The notes beneath the pieces were generated by a model. It had not been told where the DNA came from, ran no database searches, and saw nothing but the letters and a program-made list of their open reading frames with translations. Positions 18,410-27,174 of a stretch of DNA of 64,000 nt are shown here, piece after piece (position 1 is the stretch's first letter; every line of letters begins with the position of its first letter). A program made the position numbers and the translations under genes. Origin of the DNA: Dyadobacter sp. CY261 (GTDB taxonomy: Bacteria > Bacteroidota > Bacteroidia > Cytophagales > Spirosomataceae); the NCBI RefSeq assembly GCF_021440085.1, contig NZ_JAKCPW010000021.1:18653-82652 (forward strand). The letters run 5' to 3'.

Positions 18410-19108
18410 ATGAAAAGATCTACTTTTTTGTTCCTAATGACTAACTTGATTGCATGTGTAACTTCTGTGGCTCAAGTACCGCAGAATTGGAACTACGGAT
18501 TGAATGCCGAATATTCGTTCGAGAAATTTGATCAAACATTCAATCATCTTGCGGGCGATTTGCCAGATGAGCGGGGTTCTGCCAGATCAGCTTATGCCAT
18601 CGGCGGTGGTTTTTGGTTTGAACGGCGTTTTAATCGTATAGCATCGCTATATTCCAAGTTAAGTTTTCATTCCTTGCAAGTTAACGACCAACTCCTTCAG
18701 TACTCAATAAGTAAGGTTGGAGGAGGTAAACAATATCGAGAATGGCATAATTCGCTCGCATTGGCAGTAGCTGGACGATTCTATCTGTCTCATGGAAAAA
18801 ATGCCAAGATTTTTGTGGATGGAGGACTTAAAGCTGATAGAATCATTCGGTTCCGGCATCAATATGCTGATTTAGATTTTCATAGTTGGAATCCTGAAAG
18901 CTTCAATGCGCTGGTGCCTGCCTGGATTGGAGCAATAGGTGTTAAAATGGATCGATTTATTTTTTCTGCTGAGTATCAGGACTACTGGGGCGACGCACTG
19001 ACAGACAAAGCAACCTTGTACGATCAATCTTCATTTATCCAAAGGCAAATTTCAAGGAAGAATATTTCCCTAAATTTAAGTTTTCAAATAAATAAGCCGG
19101 CAAAATAA
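18410..19108 (+). CDS. Outer-membrane beta-barrel protein, 232 aa
   Basis: The product begins with a signal peptide (MKRSTFLFLMTNLIACVTSVAQ, cleavage after the AQ). About 210 residues follow of alternating amphipathic strands with many Gly, Tyr and Phe (AIGGGFWFERRF, LYSKLSFHSLQ, SLALAVAGRFYLS, KIFVDGGLKADRI, GAIGVKMDRFIFSAEYQDYWG), and the last strand is aromatic (ISLNLSFQI). This is the pattern of small Bacteroidota outer-membrane barrels (the 'outer membrane beta-barrel' and PorT-like group). Substrate or role cannot be read. It stands alone, with about 500 bp of non-coding DNA on both sides, and opens a run of secreted and surface proteins. Confidence 0.75.
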   Translation: MKRSTFLFLMTNLIACVTSVAQVPQNWNYGLNAEYSFEKFDQTFNHLAGDLPDERGSARSAYAIGGGFWFERRFNRIASLYSKLSFHSLQVNDQLLQYSISKVGGGKQYREWHNSLALAVAGRFYLSHGKNAKIFVDGGLKADRIIRFRHQYADLDFHSWNPESFNALVPAWIGAIGVKMDRFIFSAEYQDYWGDALTDKATLYDQSSFIQRQISRKNISLNLSFQINKPAK

Positions 19109-19622
19109 TCGACACTAACCATTATGAAGGCTTGACCTTCGATAATCAAAAGAGTTCTAACCAGGTCGAATTGAGAACGGCGTCAGAATACGTCTAGGTT
19201 TTGCACATTCCTCATAGTGAGGGATTTCTTGGTTACCTTACTTTTGGCATTATTGCTGACAGCTTTATTTCCTAGCTTTTAAATGGATAAACAAGGTCTA
19301 ACCATTTTAATGTTAGCAATATTAGTCGTGTTGCATTTTCTTCTGGCCTCTTGCTTCGTTCGTACGTCTGGAATTATTTTGGTTCATCCATGCCGGCTTA
19401 TCTGAATCAGTATTGTCTTATTGATAATTGCTTAGTTGTAGATAGGATTTCTATCTGGTTTATATATTAAACAAATAGAACTGTAATATTTGCTTGTCGA
19501 ATTGCGAGAATTTACAATGTCGTAAACTGCAGTTCGAACTTTTTTGTTTAATTGTGGTTACAAATAATTATTGCTTATCGAGTTGCAAATTTTTAATTGG
19601 AACCTTTAATTGAACAAATGAC
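19109..19622. other. Intergenic region upstream of T9SS protease
   Basis: About 510 bp, strongly AT-rich in its second half, without a supported gene. It probably holds the promoter of the protease gene. Confidence 0.45.
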
Positions 19623-21761
19623 ATGCGGGTATTTTATCTTCAAATTCTAGCCTTATTGGTGGGCGTTAAATTTTCGTCAGCTCAGATCGTGACGAAGAGT
19701 CTTGAAAGTTCAAAGATGGATCTGACTTCCGGCATATATGGAATCAATTATTCAGAGAATCCTGTTACACTGGTTGGTCCATCGCAAGAAGAAGTAAAAC
19801 GATTACTTAAGGAAGACAGCGCAGGTATAGAATCAAAAGGGTACCGCATTGCAACTCTAATACAAGCGAAGCTAGACGTTGCAAAAGATGCTAAATGGGT
19901 GGTGCGAGGTGACACGGCATATGGGAGATTTGCTATCGACCTTCCTAAGGCTACGACAGTAAGTATTAGCTTCGAGAGATTCTGGCTTCCCAGACATTGT
20001 GAGCTACATATTTACAACGGAAAGGGAACCGTTGCAGGGCCTATCACAAGCAATGAAAATAAGGCAGACTTGAAGTGGGGTAGTCCTATTTTTAACGGCG
20101 GAAAAATTTGGATTGAAATTAAACTTCCTTTGCGAGAGAGGCCTGAGCTTCAGCTTATTATCGGTAGTGCGGCCTTCGGGTATAAGTCAATTAGTAAGGT
20201 ATTTGGATTTGGAGATTCTGCGAATTGTCAGGATAATAAAAATGTTTTATGCTATGGCTATTCGGTTCAACGAAATGCGATCTGTCTCATCCTTTCCGGT
20301 AATGGTACTGCGATCTGTTCCGGATCATTAGTAAATAACACATGTAACGACAACAAACCATATGTCCTAACGGCGAACCATTGCGCACTTGCCGAAGGTT
20401 TTAATACCTGGAGATTTATTTTCCAGTATTGGAGCCCACAATGTGATCCAACGCAGGACGCAAATAACTATCTGACATTTAATGGTGCCACGTTCCGCGC
20501 AAACGGGATTACGTCAGACTTCCTGCTTTTGGAATTGTTTTCCCAACCAAGTGGGTTATTTGGGTCTTCAGCGCTGACTTACTTAGGTTGGGATCGATCC
20601 ACACTGCCCACTTCTAATGTAGCAACTCTTCACCATCCGTCCGGTGACGTAATGAAAGTTGCAAAAAGTACTAATGCTACTTTCAGCTCCCAGAGCGCTT
20701 GGGTCGATGGGGCACTTGTCGACAATAGCCACTGGGGAATTCAGTGGACTTTGGGAGCTACCGAAGGTGGGTCTTCTGGTGGGCCGCTGTTAAATCAGAA
20801 TAACTTAATAATTGGACAATTGCATGGCGGTACCTCGGTATGTGAGCCGTCGCAGGGAGGAGTCGACTGGTATGGCAAATTTGATTGGTCATGGACAGGA
20901 AACGGAACAAATGGAACAAGGCTCAGTAATTGGCTTGACCCCAAAACGGCGAATCCGACGACAATGAATGGAATAGGGGTACACTATCTTAGCGGCCCCG
21001 ATTTGATCTGCTCTTCTGGAAATTTTAGTATTGTCAATCTTCCTGCTGGAATGTCAGTAACGTGGTCATCGAGTAATTCCTCAGGTTTAACGATTACTTC
21101 AAGCGGCGTTGCGACACGTGTCAATAATTACAGCGGACCAATTACCATCACAGCGACAATAAATTTATCTGGCTGTGTGGCGCTCACGAAAGTAAAAAAT
21201 ATTTGGGTCGGATCACCGGTCCTAACGTATATGACTTATGGTGTAACAGGGACAAGTGCAGGGTCGTCTGTACTCTCGGTAAATAATGTAAATGCATCTC
21301 CATTCTTTTACTGGGTAAGAACAAATATCATCAGTGGTAGTACAACATGGAGTGTGACCCCTTCTATCAATGGTTACGTTAGTGACAGTCATGAGTATAC
21401 CTTTTCATTGAATTCTGGCCAGCAAGCTGATTTCAACATTAATACTACTAATTCGTGCGGCAGTTCTTCACGCACCACTCGTTTTCGGAACACCTCAACC
21501 CTGTTATCCGTCTACCCAAATCCAGCTGAGGATGTTATTACGATAGAAGTGAATGGAGCTATGCCAAGCAAAATAGAATTATACAGCGAAGAGTCTACCA
21601 TGCCAATACATTCGGTTGAGACGTCAAAAATGGCTACGGGGCAGTCGGCAAGTAATTCAGTGTCGTTCAATGTAAGGGAACTTGCCAGAGGCAAATATTT
21701 TATACACGCTACCTATGCAAATTCCAAGACGATCGAAAAAATTCAAGTCCTATTGAAATAG
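19623..21761 (+). CDS. Secreted trypsin-like serine endopeptidase with T9SS sorting domain
   Basis: This is an exported protease of the lysyl-endopeptidase/S1 type. After a signal peptide (about 1-20) and a beta-rich propeptide (about 21-200) comes the catalytic domain: H253 in TANHC, a candidate Asp 299 in ITSDFLLLEL, and the nucleophile S385 in EGGSSGGPLL. Multiple cysteines (such as 202, 210, 221, 232, 241, 254) suggest disulfides. After the protease domain there is an Ig/PKD-like beta domain (about 450-610). The last 85 residues start LLSVYPNPAEDVITIEV and end in a short Lys-terminated strand, the type A C-terminal signal of the Bacteroidota type IX secretion system. It is thus probably released or cell-surface attached. 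A terminator follows 25 bp after the stop. Confidence 0.88.
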   Translation: MRVFYLQILALLVGVKFSSAQIVTKSLESSKMDLTSGIYGINYSENPVTLVGPSQEEVKRLLKEDSAGIESKGYRIATLIQAKLDVAKDAKWVVRGDTAYGRFAIDLPKATTVSISFERFWLPRHCELHIYNGKGTVAGPITSNENKADLKWGSPIFNGGKIWIEIKLPLRERPELQLIIGSAAFGYKSISKVFGFGDSANCQDNKNVLCYGYSVQRNAICLILSGNGTAICSGSLVNNTCNDNKPYVLTANHCALAEGFNTWRFIFQYWSPQCDPTQDANNYLTFNGATFRANGITSDFLLLELFSQPSGLFGSSALTYLGWDRSTLPTSNVATLHHPSGDVMKVAKSTNATFSSQSAWVDGALVDNSHWGIQWTLGATEGGSSGGPLLNQNNLIIGQLHGGTSVCEPSQGGVDWYGKFDWSWTGNGTNGTRLSNWLDPKTANPTTMNGIGVHYLSGPDLICSSGNFSIVNLPAGMSVTWSSSNSSGLTITSSGVATRVNNYSGPITITATINLSGCVALTKVKNIWVGSPVLTYMTYGVTGTSAGSSVLSVNNVNASPFFYWVRTNIISGSTTWSVTPSINGYVSDSHEYTFSLNSGQQADFNINTTNSCGSSSRTTRFRNTSTLLSVYPNPAEDVITIEVNGAMPSKIELYSEESTMPIHSVETSKMATGQSASNSVSFNVRELARGKYFIHATYANSKTIEKIQVLLK

Positions 21762-21786
21762 GGCTTCATGGGTGATTGTGTGACCA

Positions 21787-21817
21787 AAAGCCGGGTGGCT
21801 CTACACCTGGCTTTTTT
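21787..21817 (+). terminator. Terminator after the protease gene
   Basis: An inverted repeat AAAAGCCGGGTG / CACCTGGCTTTT is followed by a T-run, 26 bp after the protease stop. This is a typical Rho-independent terminator. Confidence 0.75.
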
Positions 21818-22035
21818 GGTGCTGTATTGACTATAGTAGCTCACTGGATTAGGAATTCATGTTGTTGTGAGCGGCCATGGAAGCGGAAGCGGGTATTTTT
21901 TCGTAGATTTGAGACACGATATGACACGGGTTTCACAATGTCTGTATAAACCTCACCTTATTTATTTCAAGGAATATCATCAAATTTGAAGCTTTAAGAC
22001 GTATCTGCAACCATTATCATTAATTTAATTTTTAT

Positions 22036-22539
22036 ATGAGAAAATATTTTTGCGCTGGCTGTTTTGTTATTGGAGGGTTTGCCTTGTCATTGTTTTCATG
22101 CAGTGAAAGTGAGAAGGATATAGTGAAATCTAAGTCAATAATTGAAATTATATCAAGTAATCCGGAATTCACAACATTGAAGTCCATTATACAATATGCT
22201 GGCATGTCTGACACACTTGCTATCGGAACTTTCACAATGTTTGCGCCAAGCAATTCTGCGCTAGAGAAGATAAAAATAAGTGATGCATCGACAATTTTAA
22301 GAATGCCAAAAGATTCAGTAAAGTGGTTCGTCAAGTATCATTTACTTGGCAAACAATTGAACTATTCCGGATTTGAAAAGGGGCAGCTGACAAATATTAA
22401 TAAACAAACGATCGCTGTGACAAAGGACGCAGAAAATAGTGATATATTGATTAACTTGAATCGGGTCGTAACTAAGGATGTTAGTGCTAGTAACGGGTTA
22501 ATACAGGTCATAGATAGCGTTTTAATAAAAATTAAATAA
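22036..22539 (+). CDS. FAS1 (fasciclin)-domain lipoprotein
   Basis: The N-terminus is a lipoprotein signal peptide with lipobox LFSC, so the protein should be anchored in the inner or outer membrane on the periplasmic side. The rest is one fasciclin domain: ...SIIEIISSNPEFTTLKSIIQYAGM, the H1 box around FTMFAPSNSALEKI, the YH motif in FVKYHLLG, and the H2 box ending GLIQVIDSVLI. FAS1 domains mediate adhesion or carbohydrate and protein contacts. The length of 167 aa fits a single-domain member. It is a single gene, ending at a strong bidirectional terminator shared with the convergent gene at 22660. Confidence 0.88.
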   Translation: MRKYFCAGCFVIGGFALSLFSCSESEKDIVKSKSIIEIISSNPEFTTLKSIIQYAGMSDTLAIGTFTMFAPSNSALEKIKISDASTILRMPKDSVKWFVKYHLLGKQLNYSGFEKGQLTNINKQTIAVTKDAENSDILINLNRVVTKDVSASNGLIQVIDSVLIKIK

Positions 22540-22554
22540 TATCCAATGCCATTG

Positions 22555-22596
22555 AAACTAATAAAGCCCACATTATCTTGTGGGCTTTATTAGTTT
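22555..22596. terminator. Strong bidirectional terminator
   Basis: A perfect 18-bp stem (AAACTAATAAAGCCCACA and its complement) with a 6-nt loop lies between the convergent FAS1 and T9SS genes. The U-rich ends on both sides suit termination in both directions. Confidence 0.85.
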
Positions 22597-22659
22597 CTGG
22601 ACGTTAATTTTTGTGCGAAACATTCAGAATGAAATATTAACTAATCATTTTCCTGTGTT

Positions 22660-24264
22660 TCATTCGATGAGCAGCCTTATTTTTTCCTTTTCCTTATTGA
22701 CCATTTTTCCATGTACGATATGAAGGTAGTAAACACCTTTTGCTAACCCATGGGTGTCAATTTCAATTTTATTGTCATCTTTAAATAACTTTCTCTTGAA
22801 AACATCAATTGCCGATACAGTTTTTACTGGCGATGTTGATCTTTCCGAGAAAAGAGCAATGCTCTGTGGCATTACATCTTCGTTTTCTACATTTTCCAAT
22901 TCAATTGTGATTGTGTTCTGAGTCGAGGGGTTGGGAAAAATTGTCAATGCCTGAGAGCAGCTGATGGACCTAAATCCGAAAAATTTTGTCGTATTCCCGC
23001 AAATATTTGAATAATTCACGCTGAACAGTCCTTGTTGATTTACTGCTTTAAAGGTAACATCCAACCCCCCGTATTGATTTGGTGCCCACGGCATATTGGC
23101 GGGAGTGGAAGATATTTTGGTCCAAGTTGTACCAGTTGCTCTTAAATAGTTGACTTTTGATATTGCCGGTGAGGAAGGGCCTGTGTAACAAAAAGCATTT
23201 GGGTAAGGTGGATCTTCTGATTCCGCGAGGCCATATGTTAAACCATTTGTTTCATACCAACCACTGCTCAATGCGGGCGGGCCAAAATACACGTTTCTCG
23301 TTTCAACATTGTCGCTTGAAACTCCGCATACAGAGTTGTAAGCACGGACAGAGTACGTTCCATCAGAGGTGGCAGAAATTGTAGCATGTACTTCCCCGGT
23401 GGAAGCATTTGAAGTGATTATGGTACCTGATTGGCCATTTACTTTGACACCCCCTGTGGTGGTCCAGATGAAAGCGTCCGACCCGTATGGTGGATAGTAT
23501 TCGGATGTAGCAGTAACGTTAAGCGATTGGGACGTATTGCAGAAAACTGCCTGTGCGGCTTCTAATTCATCCAGTTTAGGAGTTTCGCGGTAGACATTAA
23601 ATAGTTCGCTATTAGTAGTGAAACTCGGCACATCGGACCGACTTGCTAAAACCCTGATACCTCCGGATAAATTTGCAGTGGTGGTGACACTAACAGTTTG
23701 ACCATTATAGTTTCCCCACGGTGTTACCCACTGATAATTGGTTGCGTTTGTTACTGGATCTACCGACAAGGTAATATTGGTGCCAACACATGAAACTGAG
23801 ACGGAGCCCGACTGAGTCACACCATTGACTTTTATAGAGCCAGGAGTTCCCAGGTACTTAATATTTATATCTTTTTCTGCCGTCAAACCGGGGCAGTCTG
23901 AGCATCCAGTAATACTTGATGCACTTGATGTTACCTTTACTTTACCTGGGCTGTTTACATTATTCCATTGCACCGTGATAGCATTTAGCTGATCTGCTTC
24001 AAGTTGCCCGGGAGATGTTGGTAATGCGCCGACAATTTTCCCATTTGTAACTTCCCATTTAAACCTACATGAAGCGCCAGAGAATCCACAATTTGCATAC
24101 GGCGCAATCACCGCAACGTAAACATGTCCCTGGCCATTTGGGCGGCCATCGAAACTGTTCGCTACCGGAGCAGTACAACCGATTGTTAAAGTTGGATTTT
24201 GCCCATAGGTCAAATTAGAAATCAATAAGAGAATGACTGAAATGATGACGTATTTAACTTTCAT
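22660..24264 (-). CDS. Secreted PKD/Ig-like repeat protein with T9SS sorting domain
   Basis: The product begins with a signal peptide (MKVKYVIISVILLLISNLTYGQ). Several beta-sandwich segments follow, with the PKD/Ig-like pattern of Bacteroidota surface proteins (W-containing strands such as FKWEVTNG, YQWVTPWGN, FIWTTTGG and paired cysteines). The C-terminal 85 residues start CSQALTIFPNPSTQNTITIELEN and end with KIRLLIE, a type A sorting signal for the type IX secretion system. It is therefore expected outside the cell. No catalytic motif is visible; a binding or structural role is likely. It lies 11 bp downstream of the beta-barrel gene on the same strand, so the two are probably one operon. 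Confidence 0.8.
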   Translation of the reverse strand: MKVKYVIISVILLLISNLTYGQNPTLTIGCTAPVANSFDGRPNGQGHVYVAVIAPYANCGFSGASCRFKWEVTNGKIVGALPTSPGQLEADQLNAITVQWNNVNSPGKVKVTSSASSITGCSDCPGLTAEKDINIKYLGTPGSIKVNGVTQSGSVSVSCVGTNITLSVDPVTNATNYQWVTPWGNYNGQTVSVTTTANLSGGIRVLASRSDVPSFTTNSELFNVYRETPKLDELEAAQAVFCNTSQSLNVTATSEYYPPYGSDAFIWTTTGGVKVNGQSGTIITSNASTGEVHATISATSDGTYSVRAYNSVCGVSSDNVETRNVYFGPPALSSGWYETNGLTYGLAESEDPPYPNAFCYTGPSSPAISKVNYLRATGTTWTKISSTPANMPWAPNQYGGLDVTFKAVNQQGLFSVNYSNICGNTTKFFGFRSISCSQALTIFPNPSTQNTITIELENVENEDVMPQSIALFSERSTSPVKTVSAIDVFKRKLFKDDNKIEIDTHGLAKGVYYLHIVHGKMVNKEKEKIRLLIE

Positions 24265-24275
24265 GCTGATAAAGG

Positions 24276-24917
24276 TTAAAAATGATAAGAGACATTTAAA
24301 AATCGAAGTGGGTAAAATGATATCGATAGCTGTTTATCTTCTCCTTGTTTAATATTTAAATGGTTGAACTGACTTTGAACGAAGTATTCCATAGATAGAG
24401 CCATTTCCATTGAAACTGACAATCTGGGTATAATTTTATACTTCACTCCAAAAAATGGGGTTAGCGAAATTTTGTTATTTTTTGCAACGCCAACATTGAT
24501 GTAACTGTTGTCTGCAAAGTAATGCCCATATCCGATGTCTGAACCATAGAATATTTGATGTTTATCGTAGCTCTTATGAAATTCGTACCCAATTCGTAAG
24601 TTTAGGTTTCCAGTTTTAAATTTGAATTTTGAACTTGGTGGCTGAGGTATGGTATCAAATTGAGAAGAATTATTTTCTCTGTTTGAGAAATAAGAGGTTC
24701 CAAGTTGTGCTCTGAGTGCTCCCTTTTCCCAAGATCCGTAACGTAGCATTACGGTAGCTTCGCCATTTGAAAAAAGCTGATACAGATCAATACTTAAATC
24801 ATATTTATAGAGCGGTGTTTTTTTTTCATTATTCGGTTCTTCTTGTGCAACTGAATTTGTTGACAAGAGCAGACAAAGAACAACTATTGCGTACTTGTAC
24901 GAATCGGTAACTTTCAT
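24276..24917 (-). CDS. Outer-membrane beta-barrel protein, 213 aa
   Basis: The protein starts with a signal peptide (about 1-24, ending SVAQ). Alternating amphipathic strands follow: YDLSIDLYQLFS, ATVMLRYGSWEKGALRAQLGTSYF, NLNLRIGYEFH, SDIGYGHYFA, ISLTPFFGVKYKI, LSVSMEMALSMEYF, and a final aromatic strand FLNVSYHF. This is the pattern of a small outer-membrane barrel, ending in Phe as most barrels do. It is the first gene of the leftward pair with the T9SS protein at 22660. An accessory or anchoring relation to the secreted partner is possible but inferred from position only. Confidence 0.72.
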   Translation of the reverse strand: MKVTDSYKYAIVVLCLLLSTNSVAQEEPNNEKKTPLYKYDLSIDLYQLFSNGEATVMLRYGSWEKGALRAQLGTSYFSNRENNSSQFDTIPQPPSSKFKFKTGNLNLRIGYEFHKSYDKHQIFYGSDIGYGHYFADNSYINVGVAKNNKISLTPFFGVKYKIIPRLSVSMEMALSMEYFVQSQFNHLNIKQGEDKQLSISFYPLRFLNVSYHF

Positions 24918-25335
24918 AAATATTGGATAATAGGAATGCGTTACGCCCCGAGGTGTTTCTAGCGAAATACAAAAAGTGTAGGATGCTTATGGAGATAATA
25001 CCTCTATTGTAATAGAAATATTGCTACAATGTTATGTCGAATTTTTTAATAAACAAGGGAGTTATTGTAAATATTTTTTCGGTTACAAATTACTATATTT
25101 ATCACAACTTTATGTTTGCCCCGTACCATTTGGGCCTCACTTTGCAACATCCGCATGGCACAGCATTTACTCACTGTATCGTGGACATAGTCTGATTGCT
25201 AGTAAAACTCGGCGTATCTATTAGCAAAAACATGCCGCAAGCTCATTAGAGAATCATGAACGGTGAGAAGAATGAATTTTCAATTGGATGGATATCTCGC
25301 TGCGATTGTAGAATTAATCTAATGGCAGGAGGTCC
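24918..25335. other. Intergenic region, no gene seen
   Basis: AT-rich region upstream of the leftward barrel gene. Short frames are present but none has a ribosome site or recognisable content. Confidence 0.45.
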
Positions 25336-25460
25336 TGAATTTTTTTGTTACGCAAAGATCACCTGACGGCTTCGCTTCACTTTGGGGAGCTGTTACCGTC
25401 TTTTGCTGACATCATTAACAAAGAAAGAAGATTGATGATAACTGGTCAAAACGCCCCCCC
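25336..25460 (+). repeat. Degenerate third copy of the mobilization-region leader
   Basis: The pattern ACCTGACGGCTTCGCTTCAC, then TTGGGGAGCTGTTACCGTC, then TTTTGCTGACATCATTAACA and GATTGATGATAACTGG follows, with gaps and changes, the leaders at 25935-26110 and 34643-34828. The former start codon region is recognisable (TGATGATAACTGGTCAAAAC against TGATGACAACTGAAAGCC), but no coding frame follows. It looks like the relic of another copy of the same block. Confidence 0.5.
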
Positions 25461-25934
25461 CAAAATAATGTTCCGTTACATAAAATGCAGATCACTCTAC
25501 CGCTAGGAGCGGATCATTTTCCCTAAGGGCTTGAAGCTCCTGTGGCCTTTTCCATTATGGAGATGCGCTTTGGGGGTGGAGATCCCAAGGCAGATCCGTA
25601 TCAACAGTCTCAACTTAGATCTGATTTTGAAGCGCCGATGGACGAATAACGCCTGTTGGTCGGGGAGACTGGTACAGTAAGGCTTAAAATTTTTATGTGT
25701 CGGACATTATCAATGGATGCAACCTTCCAGTCAGCCAGCTTTTGTTTAAATTGTATCAACTCATTCAGTGCGAGAGCCCTGGCTTATGGGGCCATTGATG
25801 CACCTTTTGTCTGGGTTGCAGAGAGAAAGTCCCGGACTTATGCTAGACCTTTCATCACACTTTTAGCGGTGGAAATTTCGACGCTTCGGGTATTTGATTC
25901 CACTTAGCTTAACGTAGGCAAGTAAATCTTCTTT
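25461..25934. other. Gene-poor stretch between leader copies
   Basis: An 83-codon frame (25656-25907) is present but has no ribosome site, an odd composition and no recognisable motif. I do not support it as a gene. A run of eight C at about 25454-25461 borders the relic leader. Confidence 0.4.
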
Positions 25935-26110
25935 GATTTGTCTGTCGATATATGCTGTCAGCATAGCTCAACGCATAGGATGACGCTTATCCCTGATTTT
26001 TTTACTGCATAAAAAAACCATCTGCGACTCCGCTACGCTTCGGGGAGCTGTCCTGTGCTTACGAGCTATTTTGCTGCCATCATCAACAACAAAACAAAGG
26101 AGATTTGCTG
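25935..26110 (+). repeat. Conserved untranslated leader, copy A
   Basis: This block is shared with 34643-34828: GTCTGTCGATATATGCTGTCAGC, GCTTATCCCTGATTTT, a hairpin-capable segment CGCTTCGGGGAGCT, then TTTTGCTGCCATCATC and an AAAGGAG ribosome site. The sequence between is as conserved as the following gene, suggesting a functional leader, structured RNA, or part of a transfer origin. Confidence 0.6.
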
Positions 26111-26317
26111 ATGACAACTGAAAGCCAAACCGAAAAGAAATACCCGACCCACAACCTGTACTTCCTGACCGATAAGAAAGGCAGCGACAATAAAGACTGG
26201 AACAAAGTCGGGGCTGCCTGGATTCACGCAGACGGAGAGGGATTCAGTATCTCGCTCGATCTGATGGGCCAGAAAATCCCGCTGACGATGCGCAAATACA
26301 AGCCAAAAGAAAACTAA
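26111..26317 (+). CDS. Small conserved mobilization-region protein, copy A (68 aa)
   Basis: A 68-residue soluble protein: ESQTEKKYPTHNLYFLTDKK, GSDNKDWNKVGAAWIHADGEGF, then a short strand-rich end. It matches residue by residue, with scattered changes, the gene at 34829-35032. The ATG at 26111 is preceded by AAAGGAGATTTGCTG. I recognise the style of small conserved proteins carried beside conjugation genes on proteobacterial plasmids and islands, but no function is known to me. A terminator follows directly, so it is a one-gene unit with a long leader. Confidence 0.75.
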   Translation: MTTESQTEKKYPTHNLYFLTDKKGSDNKDWNKVGAAWIHADGEGFSISLDLMGQKIPLTMRKYKPKEN

Positions 26318-26321
26318 ACCC

Positions 26322-26351
26322 AAAGCCGGGCAGAGCAATCTGCCCGGCTTT
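26322..26351 (+). terminator. Terminator after copy A small gene
   Basis: A perfect 13-bp stem AAAGCCGGGCAGA / TCTGCCCGGCTTT with a GCAA tetraloop is followed by CATTTTTC. Confidence 0.85.
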
Positions 26352-26379
26352 CATTTTTCAAGGAACAAGGAGAAAATTC

Positions 26380-26703
26380 ATGCCCATATCAAAATGCGAC
26401 ACTTGTGATGGAGACTTCCATTGGAACTGGGAGGAAGCGTTCGATAAATTCGGCTTCGGCGATGGCGACGGACATGTCGAAACATGGACGGTTGAAGCCG
26501 CTTTGACCGAAGCAGGTTTCGAAGCCAGAGTAATTGGGGACGGACTACACAACGCGATAATTGTTTCAATTAAGAAGGAAGGCATCGAGCAAATTCCAGA
26601 AACGGCCAGGATCGGTTACGATAATCCGCGAGACTTTCTCCCGCGCCTGATTGTCCGGCTTCTCGACAAATGTTTCCCTTCCGATAACCCTTATACATTT
26701 TAG
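26380..26703 (+). CDS. Conserved hypothetical protein, 107 aa
   Basis: A soluble acidic protein. The first residues hold a CDTCDGDFHWNWEEAF segment with two Cys close together; a Gly/Asp-rich turn and a mixed alpha/beta C-terminal half ending PSDNPYTF follow. The ATG lies 7-8 bp after an AAGGAG ribosome site. It has no counterpart in the intact mobilization region B, where an unrelated membrane gene occupies the equivalent place (35070-35588). It belongs to the kind of small accessory gene that travels with conjugative DNA. The function is unknown. Confidence 0.72.
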   Translation: MPISKCDTCDGDFHWNWEEAFDKFGFGDGDGHVETWTVEAALTEAGFEARVIGDGLHNAIIVSIKKEGIEQIPETARIGYDNPRDFLPRLIVRLLDKCFPSDNPYTF

Positions 26704-26710
26704 ACCTTAT

Positions 26711-26732
26711 GATGGGCCGGAAACGGCCCATC
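26711..26732. terminator. Bidirectional hairpin terminator
   Basis: Stem GATGGGCCG / CGGCCCATC with a GAAA tetraloop, followed by ATTTTG. It lies between the convergent genes at 26380 and 26752. Confidence 0.8.
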
Positions 26733-26751
26733 ATTTTGAAATCCAGACGGT

Positions 26752-27174
26752 TCATTCCGGTTTTGCCACCTGTATCTCAATGACGATACTTTCGCGTGGA
26801 TCACCTTCGGTTATATACCTGGGGTCTACGGCCTGGATAACCCGGGGACGATGATCGCGCAGCTGTATAAAGAGCGGCTCCAGCATGTAACCTTTCAATG
26901 AGACAAGGTATCCCGAAAAATTCAGGATAATTTCATTGAGGTCACGACCAGGATAGAATTCGGCGGGAAGCAGATAGGCATAGTTGAATAATATCTGCCT
27001 GCCATCTTGCCAGATCAGGCACAAATTACGAACTGAGCCGTCTGTTTCGTAAAATGCATGATCCGAGATGGGCTGTTCCCGCTCGGCCTGCGGCTCGGCT
27101 TCCGGCTCCGGCTGTGGCCGGGCCGGGTTGCCTTCGCGGAGCTGGTCGTATCGCAATTTAAATCCTTGGCTCAT
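26752..27174 (-). CDS. Accessory protein coupled to relaxase, copy A (140 aa)
   Basis: The product starts MSQGFKLRYDQLREGNPA, has a Pro/Glu-rich linker (PQPEPEAEPQAE) and then a globular domain with NLCLIWQDGRQILFNYAYLLPAEF and a C-terminal half ending in a beta strand. It is clearly paralogous to 35641-36030. In both copies its start overlaps the 3' end of the relaxase-helicase gene by 17 bp, implying translational coupling and a joint role. Here the relaxase gene is a remnant, so the pair is no longer functional as a unit, although this frame is intact. The function is unknown. Confidence 0.75.
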   Translation of the reverse strand: MSQGFKLRYDQLREGNPARPQPEPEAEPQAEREQPISDHAFYETDGSVRNLCLIWQDGRQILFNYAYLLPAEFYPGRDLNEIILNFSGYLVSLKGYMLEPLFIQLRDHRPRVIQAVDPRYITEGDPRESIVIEIQVAKPE

